NCBI GenBank assembly: GCA_964036295.1
Contig: OZ038464.1
Coordinates: forward strand, 430,001 to 494,000
DNA from: Plumapathes pennacea
Lineage: Eukaryota > Cnidaria > Anthozoa > Antipatharia > Myriopathidae
DNA: 64,000 nt
Reading direction: 5' to 3'
In this document: piece by piece, positions 34,723 through 54,519 of the stretch
How positions within the stretch are numbered: position 1 is the first letter of the stretch
How the letters are laid out: every line of letters starts with the position of its first letter
Position numbers and translations under genes: made by a program
The notes under the pieces: generated by a model
Databases searched by the model: none
The model's input: only the letters and a program-made list of their open reading frames with translations
Told to the model about the DNA's origin: nothing

Positions 34723-34866
34723 ATGGCCGCCAACTTGCCGCGATCCGTTGGCGAAGCGTTAAATAGAATTGCAAGGATTAGTAGCGACGAGCTGGGACAG
34801 GCTCTTGCTGAAACATTACATCCTCAAGCAGCACAAACCGCATTCAGTAGTCCACGAGGTGGAACT
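34723..34866 (+). other. Candidate first coding exon of an unidentified gene
   Basis: AGATGGCCGCCAAC gives an ATG in good context. The frame stays open for 48 codons (MAANLPRSVGEALNRIARIS then SDELGQALAETLHP...), and a GTGAGC donor follows in phase 0. I recognise no family and cannot find a convincing next exon, so this may be chance. Confidence 0.25.
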
Positions 34867-34957
34867 GTGAGCGGGCTGCATGAAGAAATATCCTCGTAGT
34901 TTCCCACGCTGAGATCAGCAGGTCCGGCGAGGTCGTTTTCGGTTCCTCGGGGGAGAG

Positions 34958-35028
34958 TCCTGGATCATCGCCGTTCGGCCCCGTCCTTCTGAGTTTGCAT
35001 AACGGCGATGATCCAGGGCTCCCACGTC
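34958..35028. mobile_element. Small inverted repeat
   Basis: CCTGGATCATCGCCGTT (34959) is repeated in reverse as AACGGCGATGATCCAGG (35009) across a spacer of about 30 bp. Probably a fragment of a palindromic element. Confidence 0.6.
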
Positions 35029-38000
35029 AAGAAGACAGGACGTGTTTGACGCCGAAGGCGAAAGGCACGAGTTTCTTGTTCACATGCTGAGGAATACATG
35101 GACGACTGTGATTATTGCAATACAAGTGACATTATTGACTAGGAACTCAAGCAATTCGCAGTAACGAGTGTCTACAGCGGCTTTCTGGTGACTATCAAAA
35201 GTAATTAAGAGTCCAGACAAGTTTAGCTGAGAGCAGAACCAAAACCCGGTTGCGCCAATCAAGTAATTGGTGATGGCAGATGGCATTGTCTCGCATTTTT
35301 TATTTAGATTGGTCCCTTCAAAGTAAAGCGAACGTGTTTTCTTACAATATGATGATTACTGCTTCTGCAAACTACTTTTTTGGTTTTGGTTTTCCGCCGA
35401 AAGTTATCCGAAAGCAGCCATTTAGATGTTTGGTGTTACAAACAAACCTTTGTAGCAGATGCGCTAAAAATTGTTTTAAAGATGCAACGTCCCAACTCGT
35501 TCGTTTGTGTGTGTGTGTGTGTGTGAAATTTGCAGTTCCGCAACATGTTGCAAGCAAAAATGTATCCGCAGATCGCCTTTGCGGTAAAATTACCAACTGA
35601 TACGCGCGCATGTTTAACCAGGATTCTAGGTGTATACCGACAGTTCGACAAACTCTGGCATTCGAAAATTATGGGAGGTCGATGAAGCGTTTATTCCCAG
35701 ATACTTCCAGTAAAATTCTGAAATATTAGAACATTCACATGTACTAGCCTCCAGTTTCGAAAACTAGGCAACTGTAGTGAGCCAAGGCAGTTCATTTGCC
35801 AAGGTGGGAGATATCGCCTCCCGAATCGGCTTTGTAGGTTTTAGGCCAGACAGTCTTTCAAGTGCCTCTCGAAATATCTGTCTGGCGACAGTCACACAGA
35901 ACACCGTTTGGGTCACCTCGAGGGTTTTACAGTAAATTCCGAGACAGGAAATCAGCCGGTCTTCCGCCTTTGGGTGCGTTCGATTGACCGTATTCCGGAA
36001 TAGGAAGAGCTAAAATGAACCAAAGTTTTGCTTGTTCTGGGGAAAATTATTTTCGGGGTTTTTTCAAATCTTCACGCTGACATTTCGAACAGCTCCTGAT
36101 ACATTTCGACATATATAAGCTCCAAAACAAAATCTTTTATCAAGTCGGAATAGACCCAATCGAACGCGCCCTTAGTCGGACAAACAAAACATATCTTTAT
36201 AAGACCATTTGAGCGTCAGGTTTTTTGTTTGATTTTCGGAGTTATAAATCTTATTTAGTCTCTTACACTGGATTTTAGGAAACGCGAGACAGCTAGCATG
36301 ACCTTCTGCAAAAAGGAGGCACTCATGAAAAACGTATCTTTTGAAGAGTATTTTGGTAATGTATCAGTTCAGAAACGCGACCTTCAACAATGTACTGACT
36401 TTTAATATCACGAGGGCGGTGTGCGGATTGATTTGTGACAGTTCGCTCCTAACAGCCTGTGCAACTTCTTCGAATCCTCACGAAAATTGCGTGAGTTGAC
36501 TGGTAAGCGCTAAGAGGAAACCCTTGAATCCTGTAGTGGCTGGCATGCACAAGTGCAGCGGATGCAAAGTGAAAACTCAAGTATTTTGCGTGCTTTACGA
36601 TCCCTCTATCAACTTCCTGTTTCTTGAAACTGGTGATATAGTGGGGAAAAATTAAAACACCACAGCTTTGAGTGAAGGCAAGATTTTATGCTCGACACCA
36701 GAGAATGAAAATTGACCCTGCAATACTTTACATGCATTTAGTTTTGATGAAACGAAATCAACGACTGACACATTCTAGTCGCTGATCTTTTCGATAACCT
36801 TCGTAATTCGACTTTAAATTATGTCTCTGTATTAATCGACTTTGTCAACAGATATGAACCAGTGGGTACAGACTGTGAAGTCCCTCATTTTCTGGCGAAA
36901 AATCTCTCGTAATTAATTTTTCTAGAAACGGTTATGTGAAACATCATCTTACTATATTTGACTGGTGGTACTTCAGTACATAAGGCTTTGAAGATTGCTT
37001 TTCATCGGGCGAATTACTACTTCAGGGAAAAACTTCAACTTGCAGTTCAGGCCAGCGAACAGCGTGAAATTCAAAGAGGATCGGAAGCAAGGTAAGGGTG
37101 AGGTCTCCCACATTATTGATATCTAAACACACTTTAGTTTATACGTGCGGACGGGCAGTCACTTGTTTTTTCACTGTAATACGCTTGATCCAGGTTATTT
37201 TAGCTAAGAACAAACAACAAACTATTCGTATGGATTACGCGCGCTGTCGATCAACATGCAGGCGTTTAACTGCCCTGCGAAATCCCCTTTCGTGCTGTTA
37301 CCCACGTTATGTCCTACTCTGCACAGCCTGAGCAACCTCAGAGTACTTAACGGAATGCGTAACGATAGCCAAGACACTTGATTTGCTTGCGTGTTAAGCT
37401 CGGTCAGAATTAAGGGTTTCCGAATCACGAAATAGCCAAGGCCATTTCAGGCCGCCCAATTCGGGTCATTCGGGGCATGTTTTGCGGCTCCTCGTTCATC
37501 GCGTATGTCGTGATTAGAATCTGGCATGATAATGTGATTAACGGATTTCTAAATAGCCCTGAGAGCCAAATTTCAATTTAAATAAAATTCTTGTCACTCA
37601 GATGAAATGAAACAGTTGAAAGGATTTGACGTAGGACCACATCATGCCGTGCTGAATCGGTCTATTAATAGATACTTCAAATATTTATTCCGCAAAGAAT
37701 TCGCAAGAAAGGCAAAAAAGCCGACAAATGGTAAGGAGCTTTCCTGCGTGCAAGCTACAAACAGCAAGTGGTGAACTGATTGCGCGCCCACACAAGAACA
37801 ACCTCATAATGCGAAAATAGTTCATTGAAGAGTCTGGGGTTTTCGAGAGTGAAGTGTTGAAGGGCGGAGTGACCAATAGAAATCAAGAGATTGCTTGGAT
37901 GTCAGTCAAGTCCTCAGGCCCCTATGTGTAAAGAGAGACGCAAGTCCGGCAAAAGCCAGTCTGCCCTCAAATAGGTCACTGAAGTGAACAGGAGTTGACG

Positions 38001-41000
38001 AGACGTTTTTCTTTGCCAGAAGAGCAGTGAAGCCTTGTCAGGCTAAGGTATCGTACATAACAGAAACGCGACGACTGAGTTCAGTTCAAATGCTTTTTGT
38101 CTAAATGCTGGCGGAAGTCTGAGCTGTTTACAAAGGGTTTAGGTTCATAGTAGGGTAGAATCTGTTCACGTTTTGACGGAGTGAAACTTACAACTTTACT
38201 AATCCCTGAGTTGGGGTGAGTGCCGTCTTGGAGTCGCCATGGGCGATTTGCGGGCCTGGACGATCGGGAATTTAGTCTGACTGCATCTTTAGAGTAGTTT
38301 CATCTTTCCGCGCAAGGGTAAAGCAATCTTGAGATACTTGCTAGCAGTTGAAAATGTGATGGTTTGCAGGGGCAAATGTACCATCTTGCACCGTTAGATT
38401 TACTGATATGTTTCTCTGCCCAAAAAGAAACAAACACATTTTATGAGTGCGCATACCTGTTTACCTTACATTTGATAATTCAATAATGGAAATATTTTGG
38501 TGAAGCTATATCGCGGTTCCTCGTCGCACCCGTCTAGCGGCCAATTAACCCCACTGCAACTGTAGTTTGCTTTTGAAACACTCCCCGACGCATAGAAACT
38601 AAGGAATGATCTGGCACATTTTTGGCTGACTGTCAAGAAAAAAGGAAGGGAAAACAACACGTCTATCAGACATTGGAGTTAAACATTCCGACTGGAGTAT
38701 GATTTGACATTAACATTGAATATTGTTTCAAATGAAGTCGTGTGCACAGGCCACCAAAAGCGCGTCCGGTCCGCTGTTTGAGGTTCGTGTGGGTTAATTT
38801 AACGCAGTAAGGCGCGTGCACCTCGAGCTGTGCGTGTCCTTAACGGATTAGAATCACACACTGACAGAAATAAGCCACTTCTTATGTGACCGCCTTGCTG
38901 TAACGGGATCTGTGAAATGTGGTTAAGCCAACCATGCCCCCAACCTTCACAGTAACTCTCACAAAACAGAGGTCTGTTTGCAAAGCCAATTTGTATAAAC
39001 CGCAAATACAGCATTCCCTGGAGACTTAGTACTAATTATTTTTCTCAGCTTCTCACGCCTTTCACGACAATATTGCTGCAGGGACTAGGATAGTCGACTT
39101 CAAAACTTAGAGGAGCTGGTTGTTATGGCTGAGCAGTGTTCGGTCTTTACTGGCGACAAAGCTTGCCCCCACTCGTGCACATTAACACGCACATTTTGAC
39201 TAGAACTAAAGAAGCGAGTTGTCGTCGGTATTAATACGCTTTGCCGTGCCCTTTCCGGACTTTTAAAAATGTCGTCGACTATTATTAATCCGACATTATA
39301 AACTTACCTCATTCGGGTTTCTCTCCCAGCTAGTTTAATTGTTTTTGGTGTGAACTATTGCCGTGTCTGCTAGTGCTGGCTAGTGCTAGTTTTAAATATT
39401 ACGACATCTTTTGGTTACGATACTAAACAGAATGGTTGATTTGTGTAATGGAGGATAAAACACTTGAGGTGTAAGCCAAAAGTGGACACATGAGGAATCA
39501 TTTTTAGTCACGAACTACTATTAAAGTACAAGCTGAAACGAGTTACTGTTAGTTGAATTCTTCGCATGCCATGGAAGAGCTAAATTTAACCGAATAGGAT
39601 TACAGAAATGTGAAAATGATTGCTCAAGCCAGAAAATGCCATTCCATTTTGCACCTCCCGCACGTGCATGACAAACTGTGATCAGATACTGGGGTGAAGC
39701 GATTTTTCAGACGAATTTCGTGTCTTTTAGCATGTATATTTTTTATCCCTACTGGTGTGAGATTAAATATTCCAGTCGACACGTCAGTCTTTAACACGAA
39801 TTCTGCAAAACTTTATTCGACACTTTGTCGGATCTCGTAAAAACATGTTTTAAGTCAGTTAACTATAAGACGGGAGTGCACCAGGTCGGATAATGTTTAC
39901 AGATCGAGTGAGCATGTCGTGCCAGCTGGAAGACTGCTCGTTTTTTTTTTTTTTTTTAATAATCCGCTTAAAGTAAACACATAGCTTGCCCATCAAAACA
40001 GAAGCAATCATCTCGATGCACGATACTAAAACTGGAGTGACACAAACCGGATTGTTTTTCGACGCGAGATTTCTGCGTGTGCGAGTGTATGTTGATACAA
40101 TTTATTCTGAGTGAAAGAACATACACCGAAGGTCACTATCGGAAAGACATTAACAGACGATCAGGTATTTAGGCACAACTCAGACAAAAGGCTGAAAGAC
40201 TGTTCGTTGTTTTGTGGAATTCTATTGTTGAATATGGTGCTGCTATTAGAGGGCGGTGCTGAAAGCCTCTTAACTAATTGTGTTGCGCTAATGGAGTGTT
40301 ATCGACCATTATGTCAGCCACAAAGTAATTCAACTCAGTTAAATGATGCTTTTAAATGTCCCTCCTGGTTAGAAAGCCGAACAACCCCCCCCCCCCCCCC
40401 CCCGTGTGTGTTCACATTACAGATGCATTACTTTTGTGGCAAACGCGCTAATCGTCTAAAACTTGTCCGTTTTCTGTGAGTGGAAGCAAGGGACCAGTTT
40501 CTCAAGGCGACGAGCAGCCTTTCAGCCACAACTTTCAACTGTCTTCTACGGCGGACTGTATTTGTCCTCGATGTAGATGCTTGATGTTATGCCCTTATTG
40601 AGTTAGGACAACAGTCACGCATGAGTGCTCGCTAAACAATTCTTATATTGAAAGTCTTGGCCAGTCAAGCTTGGATGCGCGCGCAACCTTGAGAAGCTGG
40701 TCTATTCAATTAGGCTGCTATTTTGCCTACAAACTTCTCGAAAACTCTTAACACTCCTTCAGTTGTTATCTATTAACTTAGAATTTATAAAACTTGTGTT
40801 TTAATGCGGATTGATTGACAGTGCCCAAAGATCTCTCCTCACAAAAAACAACGATTATGCTATTGTTCCATGTCATTATTTGCGCAAATCTCGCTAACCC
40901 ACGCGCAAATGTTTTACATTCCTTTGTCCTCGACGTAAAAGCTTGACATCGCCTTTTGTTTTTCTGCAGAAGCCTGGGAATTCAATCAATATAAGAAGTC

Positions 41001-41063
41001 CGCCCCCTCAAGGCGACAAATTCAGTGATACGTTTGAACGTCGGACGCATCTTGAAGAGCACC

Positions 41064-41534
41064 ATGTCTTCGCTTGGTCAGATAGCCATCTTGCTGTTGT
41101 TATTCCACTTTGGAACAGTTCTTGCGATTCGCGGTCGACGGAATCATTGTAAGCCTATCGCTCCATTCTGCGCCAACTTGACCAAGGGTTACGAACAAAT
41201 GAGGCTGCCAAACTTTCTGGGCCACGACATTCCAGCGGACGTCACGAAGGGTCTCCTGAACTGGAGTCCTCTGGTCGGAGCCCGCGCTGGAAAGAAGCTC
41301 CACTGCCCTGAAAGGCTGTTGAAGATGTTTCTGTGCTCAATCTACGCCCCGGTGTGCTTGAATAACACAGGTATAGAAATCAGGCCCTGCCGATCGCTCT
41401 GTGTCAAAACCAGGGATACCTGTGAGCCGGTTATGAAAGCAAGTGGAAACGTGTCCTGGCCCAGCGCCAACAACGATGCTTTTAACTGTTCCACATACAC
41501 GGACAGCTCAATGTGCGTTGGTGAAATCGGTAAG

Positions 41535-41575
<41 letters not shown>

Positions 41576-44114
41576 CTCGTTTTGTCTTTAATTATCACAT
41601 TTCGATATGGTGCCATCCTAAAAACAATTATTGTTTTGTTGCTTATTTTCTAGCGGAGGTGGAACCGGCCGTTCACTGCAACGCAGATTTGACAATCGAT
41701 CAACTTCGCAAAGAATCGTGTGACAACGAATTTGGTGAGTTGTATCTTTTTTTTTCTGACGGTTTTAAATACACCGAGGTGTTGTGTAAATTGTACAACT
41801 TGGGCGCCCACCCAAATTCTGCGCGCACTGACTCTTGAAAAACCCAAGGATTAAGATCTACTCTGAAGTCACGTCCGATCACCGCCAGGTTTATTAGCCC
41901 TAGATCATACGTTGAAAAAGAAAGAAACTGCTGTTGGGACCACTGAGCGAGGCGAGAGGACGACAAACTTGCCGACAGGTTTTCAAGAAGCCCAATTTCC
42001 TGCGACAACAGGTCTGTGGGGGTCCCGTGAACGAACCAATCTGGAAAGCCAACGTTACGCCCAAAATGCGCGGACGCAAATATTGGGTTATCCCATGAAA
42101 ATCAAGCGATTACTACAGACGAAGTCAACTATCATTATCATAACAAAGACTTCCGTTCGGCTCAGACACTCCTTGGTAGCCGCGATGACAATCAGTGGCT
42201 TTCTCAACCTCGCCGACTTCAGTAATCTATCCTTGAAAGATGCCGCAAATTACAAACGCTACTGCCGTTGTGGACTAGTTTTCCGGTTCTCTTGTGTTTT
42301 GAAGCGGCAAGAAAAATGATAGATTTGCCGCCTGTAAGAAACCGACAATTTTCATAAAGAAAGCGTATTAAAAGCTTTCTTTGTTACACCTGATACGCTT
42401 GCTTTATCAGGGACGTGTTTGTATTTCCTTGTCACGTTTTGATATAACGGTGACGGTGTCGTTTTGTTGAAAAGCTGTTTGTTCCATGACGCATGACAGT
42501 AAAGACACCGTCTTAAGTTGAGATGGAGAGACAGACTCACTTAAAACGGAAGAACAGGAAGGAATACTTGACAACAACGTTTTCGATGCGTGGGTTTGAT
42601 AACTTGATGATAGACACACGTAAACCGTATTAAACATGGCGGTAATACCAGCTCTAGAGAACTAGGTTGAATGCGTCGGCGTGGCGGAAGACAAACTGGT
42701 GTATCAACTGTGTGTTGATGAGGGTAATGGAACGCCGTGAAAGAGACAATAGCTGATGTTTCGAGCGCTAGCCTTCGTCAGAGCAAATGACAAAGGACTA
42801 GCGCTCGAAACGTCAGCTATTGTCTCTTTCACGGCGTTCCATTACCCTCATCAACACACAGTTCGTACAGCAGTTTGTATTAAACATGAGTGGACAGAAC
42901 GATCAAGAACTTGCTCCTTCACTTGAGCACGGACACTTGAAGCAGAAAGAATGGGGACTTTTTGTGCGTTTCGCGACAGCACTATGCCACACATTTTGTA
43001 CACACAAAGCTTTTGCATTGTGTAAGACACTGGGGAGAATGCTGGAGTCTAGTCCATGCCGAATGAAGAACATACATACATACATACATACATACATACA
43101 TACAACATATACGTATATATATATACATACATACATGATTTTATTTCGACTAAAGCTATTAATGCCTCCGAGAAATCGTGAGCTACATGATGGAAACAAA
43201 ACAATATTAAAAATAGAACTTTATAAGGTAAAAATAAATTCAAACTTTATACAAACATTTACATATTAATGCATAATGATAATAACACCAGTATTAGTAA
43301 TAAATAGTAATATCGATACTACTAAGCCTTTCACTACCAAGCTTAAAATACAGATTTTCCTAACAAAAACCTTTTAAGAAGAATATTTATGATTGATGTA
43401 GTGAGAATTAATTGTTCAATCAGATTTCATGTGGGCAAGTTATCAAAAGCCAAGTTCTCCTTACTGTGTAAGATATTACTGGTGAGAAAGTGAAGGAGAA
43501 AATTGAAGTTGATCACTCTTGGAAGTGAAAGGGTTATTCGAACGATCAACAGTCAGACGGACAGGCAGACAAATTTGTGCGCCGTTTTCTTGCTGTCTTT
43601 TAAGAAATGAGTGCAGGAAGTTTGACAGCTTAGAAATATGTTTATCTTTTCTGACAAATTTTTTCAGACAAATTTGTGCGCCGTTTTCTTGCTGTCTTTT
43701 AAGAAATGAGTGCAGGAAGTTTGACAGCTTAGAAATATGTTTATTTTTTCTGTTATATTTTCAGCGCTGAAGATTGAGCTGCTTAAACACAAGAAAGAAA
43801 CCAAAGGAAGCGTTGTATTGAGAGTAAACGTCACGAAAGTTAGCTTGGCCAAAAACCACAAGAAGTGTGTCAACTTTATAAAAGGTGTGGTGAAGAAACA
43901 ACGCCCTCTGCGACTGTTTTTCCCCGCCAACAGTGGTGACGAGTGCGACCATCTTTTCCCGTCCAAAGAGTCCAAATCCCATTACTTCGTCACGGGCAAA
44001 TGTGAAGACGGAGGGAAAAAGAAGAAGAAATTGGTGCTAACTGCCGTGCTGAAGTGGAAACGGTCTTACAAGAAGCTGCTGAGAATAAATGCCTGCTCTC
44101 AAAAATCACAGTAA
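41064..44114 (+). CDS. Secreted frizzled-related protein, sFRP1/2/5-like (3 exons, 298 aa)
   Basis: An extracellular Wnt-binding antagonist or modulator. Exons: 41064-41529, 41654-41734, 43765-44114 (TAA), phases 1 and 1. A signal peptide (IAILLLLFHFGTVLA) is followed by a frizzled cysteine-rich domain, residues about 29-155. It has ten cysteines, reading CKPIAPFC, MRLPNFLGHD, LHCPERLLKMFLCSIYAPVC, RPCRSLC, RDTCEPV, FNC and MC. A netrin-like domain follows: VHCNADL, ESCDNEFALKIELLK, NHKKCVNF, DECDHLF, GKCEDG, VLTAVLKWKRSYKKL, NAC. There are four N-glycosylation sequons. There is no membrane segment, so it is secreted rather than a Frizzled receptor. Length and the CRD-NTR order match vertebrate sFRP2 (about 295 aa); vertebrate sFRP1/2/5 genes also have three exons. 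Orthology to one vertebrate member is not claimed. Confidence 0.93.
41536..41573. repeat. (GA)n dinucleotide run beside the sFRP exon 1 donor
   Basis: About 18 AG units starting some seven bases after the GT of the donor at 41530. Confidence 0.95.
42711..42860. mobile_element. 150-bp palindromic element in sFRP intron 2
   Basis: TGTGTTGATGAGGGTAATGG at the left end is repeated as its complement at 42839-42860. The arms continue through AACGCCGTGAAAGAGACAAT and AGCGCTAG, with a loop of about 25 bp. Arms of about 60 bp are nearly perfect apart from one or two changes. No coding capacity. Confidence 0.88.
43071..43133. repeat. (CATA)n microsatellite
   Basis: CATACATACATA run at 43071-43104, with a shorter ATATAT/CATA run to 43133. 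Confidence 0.93.
43327..43537 (+). mobile_element. CTTTCACTCCC-family MITE, nearly complete
   Basis: Starts with CCTTTCACTACCAAGCTTAA and ends with ATCACTCTTGGAAGTGAAAGG, so the ends are inverted repeats of one another. The core has GATGTAGTGAGAATTAATTG and CAAGTTCTCCTTACTGTGT. In sFRP intron 2. Confidence 0.8.
43566..43763 (+). repeat. 99-bp tandem duplication ending at the sFRP exon 3 acceptor
   Basis: CAGACAAATTTGTGCGCCGT recurs at 43566 and 43665. The following ~80 bases are repeated almost exactly, through GACAGCTTAGAAATATGTTTAT. The second unit runs into the exon 3 polypyrimidine tract and AG (43763-43764). Confidence 0.92.
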
Positions 44115-46600
44115 TCAACCTCAACCCACAAGTAAATTCTGGAATGGACTCCTCTTACGTAGGACTGTGGATGAACGCTCACTTAGTTCTTCGACTCGCG
44201 GGTATTTTTATTGCTAAGTTACGTACATAACCTTTGAATAGCGCAGTAGTTTTTGTCTAACGAAGTTATAAAATAATGGAATGTTAGTGAGCACCAGAGT
44301 TGTCAAGTAATACTATGAATTGTATCGAGTAACTAAGATGGCCGTTTTAACACTTATTGATTCGAGTTATTCATGATGTCGGTTCAGTTCTAAAGTTTTA
44401 AAATACCCAATTTTTCATAATGGATAACATGTTTGATCATTTGAAGGATCAGTGATGACTCCAGCTCAAAGGCATGCCCAGATTTGTGCAGCATAACTGA
44501 CATGTTTTCTCAGTCAACATAGTTTAAGGTTTATGCCGGAAGCCAGTGTTTTTGCATACCCGTGTTTGATACAGAAGCCATCGGGTCATTATTATTATAC
44601 CGCTGTTTATTCTGTCCGTTGTGATGGGTAGCCAATGAATCTGAAGGCAGGTCAGGGTTAGATTTGATGAGATCAGCACGAGTTATAAAACAGTGTTAAA
44701 ACACGAGTTAATTTGAGACCCAGATTGTGTAGATTTGCTTGCGCATGTAAGTTAGATGAACTGAAGGTTGTTTGGATGCTACGTGGTTTAGTTGGACCAT
44801 TTGGACTTAGCTGCTACGTCCGTTTCGGTCTCTTTTTTCGTAACCTGGTTCCACCCTCGGTCTGTGTTTATATTCCCTTTCCCTTTCTTCTTTCGCCTTG
44901 CACATATTTCTCTGACTCCTTACATTTATCCATTTTCTTAATGGTCAGTTCTGTGTGCTTTTTCTCATCCTTATAAGTTGACTCTCTCTTTTTACTTCAC
45001 CTGCGTTCTCTCACTTTGCACACCTTTATCCCCTTCTCTTCATTGCTCGATAATTTTCTGGCAGCCTCATGTTCCTCAATTACCTTACCATCTTGACAAC
45101 AATGGACAAATTTGACCTGTCAAAAATGACTGCTCGAGATAAATTGCTGTTTTGGGGCTGCATTGTGTCCAAAGCTGCCTTCATTATTTTGCAGACAGTC
45201 CAATATAACTGGCGTGAAGACGGCGCGCCAAGGTCCAATATTCGTCGTAACTATAGCAACCTGTCTCTTTTACCCAATATAGTTATCGAATACAGTAGTT
45301 TGTGACGGGTCTATTTTTGTAACTCTCAGGCAGCTTCGTGCACGTATATTTAACAAATAAGAGACTTTTATGCCCAACTCTTTTACTGCCACTGGTCAAT
45401 TTGACCGAGCCAAGGATACGAGCAAGTGAACTGTTAGAAACTGAAAAGTTTCAACACTTCAATTAAAGCTCTCAAAATTGAGTGCATTTTAACAGCAGTG
45501 TTCACGTTGTTTTTGAGCGGCGTTGTATATAAGTTTAATCTGGACAGGAAACGTTTTTGCAGTAAAAGGCTTGAGCTTGTTTGCTGAGGACGAAATGCGG
45601 TCGTGATAGCCACAACCAGGGCATAAGTTCTCTCTGTAGTCAAATTATTTTGCATGTGGATATTTCTCGCTTTTCAGAGAAGGAAATCGAGCATGATATA
45701 TAGCCGTGACATGTATTGAATTATCAGGACGAAGCGTAGAAAGTAAAAAGCTTTTGTAATTGGCTAGGGCTGATTCTTTGTCAGTTATATGTTTACAGAG
45801 TCAGTGTAATTTTTTTTTACTCCAGAAAAATGCTCGCTTTGTTTGTCATTAAAACATATTTTACCGCTGTCACGTCTGTAATATGTTTGTTCTACTCGTG
45901 CCGAGGCATGGGTCGTTTTATACCCCATATTCTTCCCTCCTTTCTCTTTTCAGTGCTCATCCACCAAGACATGGACCGGCAGATTTATCCCACAGATTCA
46001 TCGGGACTGTGTTATTTCATATGGAGAAAAGGTGAAGTGTCCCTGCTCCCAGCCGAGAAGTTAAGGGTTCGAAGCTCTCTGGGCGGCATGACACTTATGG
46101 ACGCATGTACGAAACCCCGTTTAAACTCTAGTTCAGTCAAATTCTGTATTTACACATTCTCGTAAGCGGGCAGTTCCAGATGCGGACACTTTCTGCTTCC
46201 CATGGTCTCCGCTTACGGGAGCTTCAACTGTGGCTTGCCTTGGGTCCTTGAGACAACTTTTTCTCCGTAAACGGGACCCAAGTGACAACTTGACGCTGAA
46301 AAGAAGCTGTTTGTCGTCTGGCAAAGTTCCTTTCAATAATACATTCTTAGTATTCTTCAAACCTGCGACCTCAGGGTCTCTTAACTGACAGTCACTTGTC
46401 ATCGGTTGTGCTGAGACATCTTGGGTCGTGCCATTTTATGTACATCATCCATCTACACCTCAACTTTTGTAACAAAATGAAGAAGTGGTGCTTTTTAATC
46501 CGCCGTTACCTGATCTGGGTGCGGAATTACTACTACCCTTTGTTTGACCTCTCCACGAATTAAATATCAGTTGATTTCCTACACCAAAGACTCGCCACGC
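44115..46600. other. sFRP 3' flank and intergenic region, no supported gene
   Basis: AT-rich sequence. A degenerate single unit of the 90-bp minisatellite lies at about 45455-45505. The stretch 46160-46280 has TAAGCGGGCAGTT and CCGCTTACGGGAGC, which look like an inverted-repeat element fragment. Open frames here are short and match no family. Confidence 0.5.
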
Positions 46601-46601
46601 A

Positions 46602-47011
<410 letters not shown>

Positions 47012-47646
47012 GTATCATATCTATTTATACAATAATTTATTGCTAGTTACTTGTTTGATTACACTGTTTTTGTAATGTTTTATGAATTATTGAGATACCC
47101 AAGGTGGTACTAATAAAGTTAAGTTAAGAGGAAAAGTTTTCTATTTTCAAAAAGCCGGCTTACACATGTCATTATAGGCATATTCAGATTATCAGAAGAG
47201 ACACGTCGCATTGGTTAGTGAAGGTTGCGTTTGCAAGGCCTGTTTGTGTAATGGTCCTTGTAGAGAACGGGTCTCGAAATACGTTGCTGACCAAAAATCA
47301 GGAAGTTTCGCAAAGAATCAAGTTCCTTATTGACTGCAATCGGCCAGTAAAACCGTGACTTGTGAGCCAGGAGCCTTTTCAACAAATACCTCTTCCCTGA
47401 CACATACGAACATATGTTCGAACAAGGAGAAGCCTTTGGAAACCTTGGCCGCGGCAAGATTAGAAGGGTGGGGAGGGTGCACGTGTTTGTCACAGCGCGC
47501 GCGCGAGGCCGATGGGACGGAGGACCCTGGGTACGAGGTTAGCTGGAAAAGCAACATGGCGGCTAACACGATAAACGGGGAGTAAATCAGCTGTCGTCTT
47601 TTGGAGCTTTAGCAAAGAAGTGAGAAGTTTCAGGCACCAGTTCACG

Positions 47647-54519
<6,873 letters not shown>

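Larger units (their letters stand above)
34103..41063. other. Seven-kilobase intergenic region without a supported protein gene
   Basis: It holds the ZXD-like 3' UTR to about 34430, an ATTCTAAACTAACA array, a small inverted repeat, a short (GT)n at 35507-35524, poly-T (39941-39958) and poly-C (40385-40403) runs. No open frame resembles a known family. An AG acceptor at 40967-40968 (TTTTCTGCAG) may begin the exon that carries the sFRP start codon. Confidence 0.6.

Noticed and set aside
42820..43269. 149-codon open frame in sFRP intron 2
   Set aside because: Starts in a palindromic element and runs through a CATA microsatellite; no family similarity.
44713..46165. Several 70-110-codon frames between sFRP and CNOT11
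   Set aside because: No conserved text, no convincing splice context, and hydrophobic only because of T-rich sequence.
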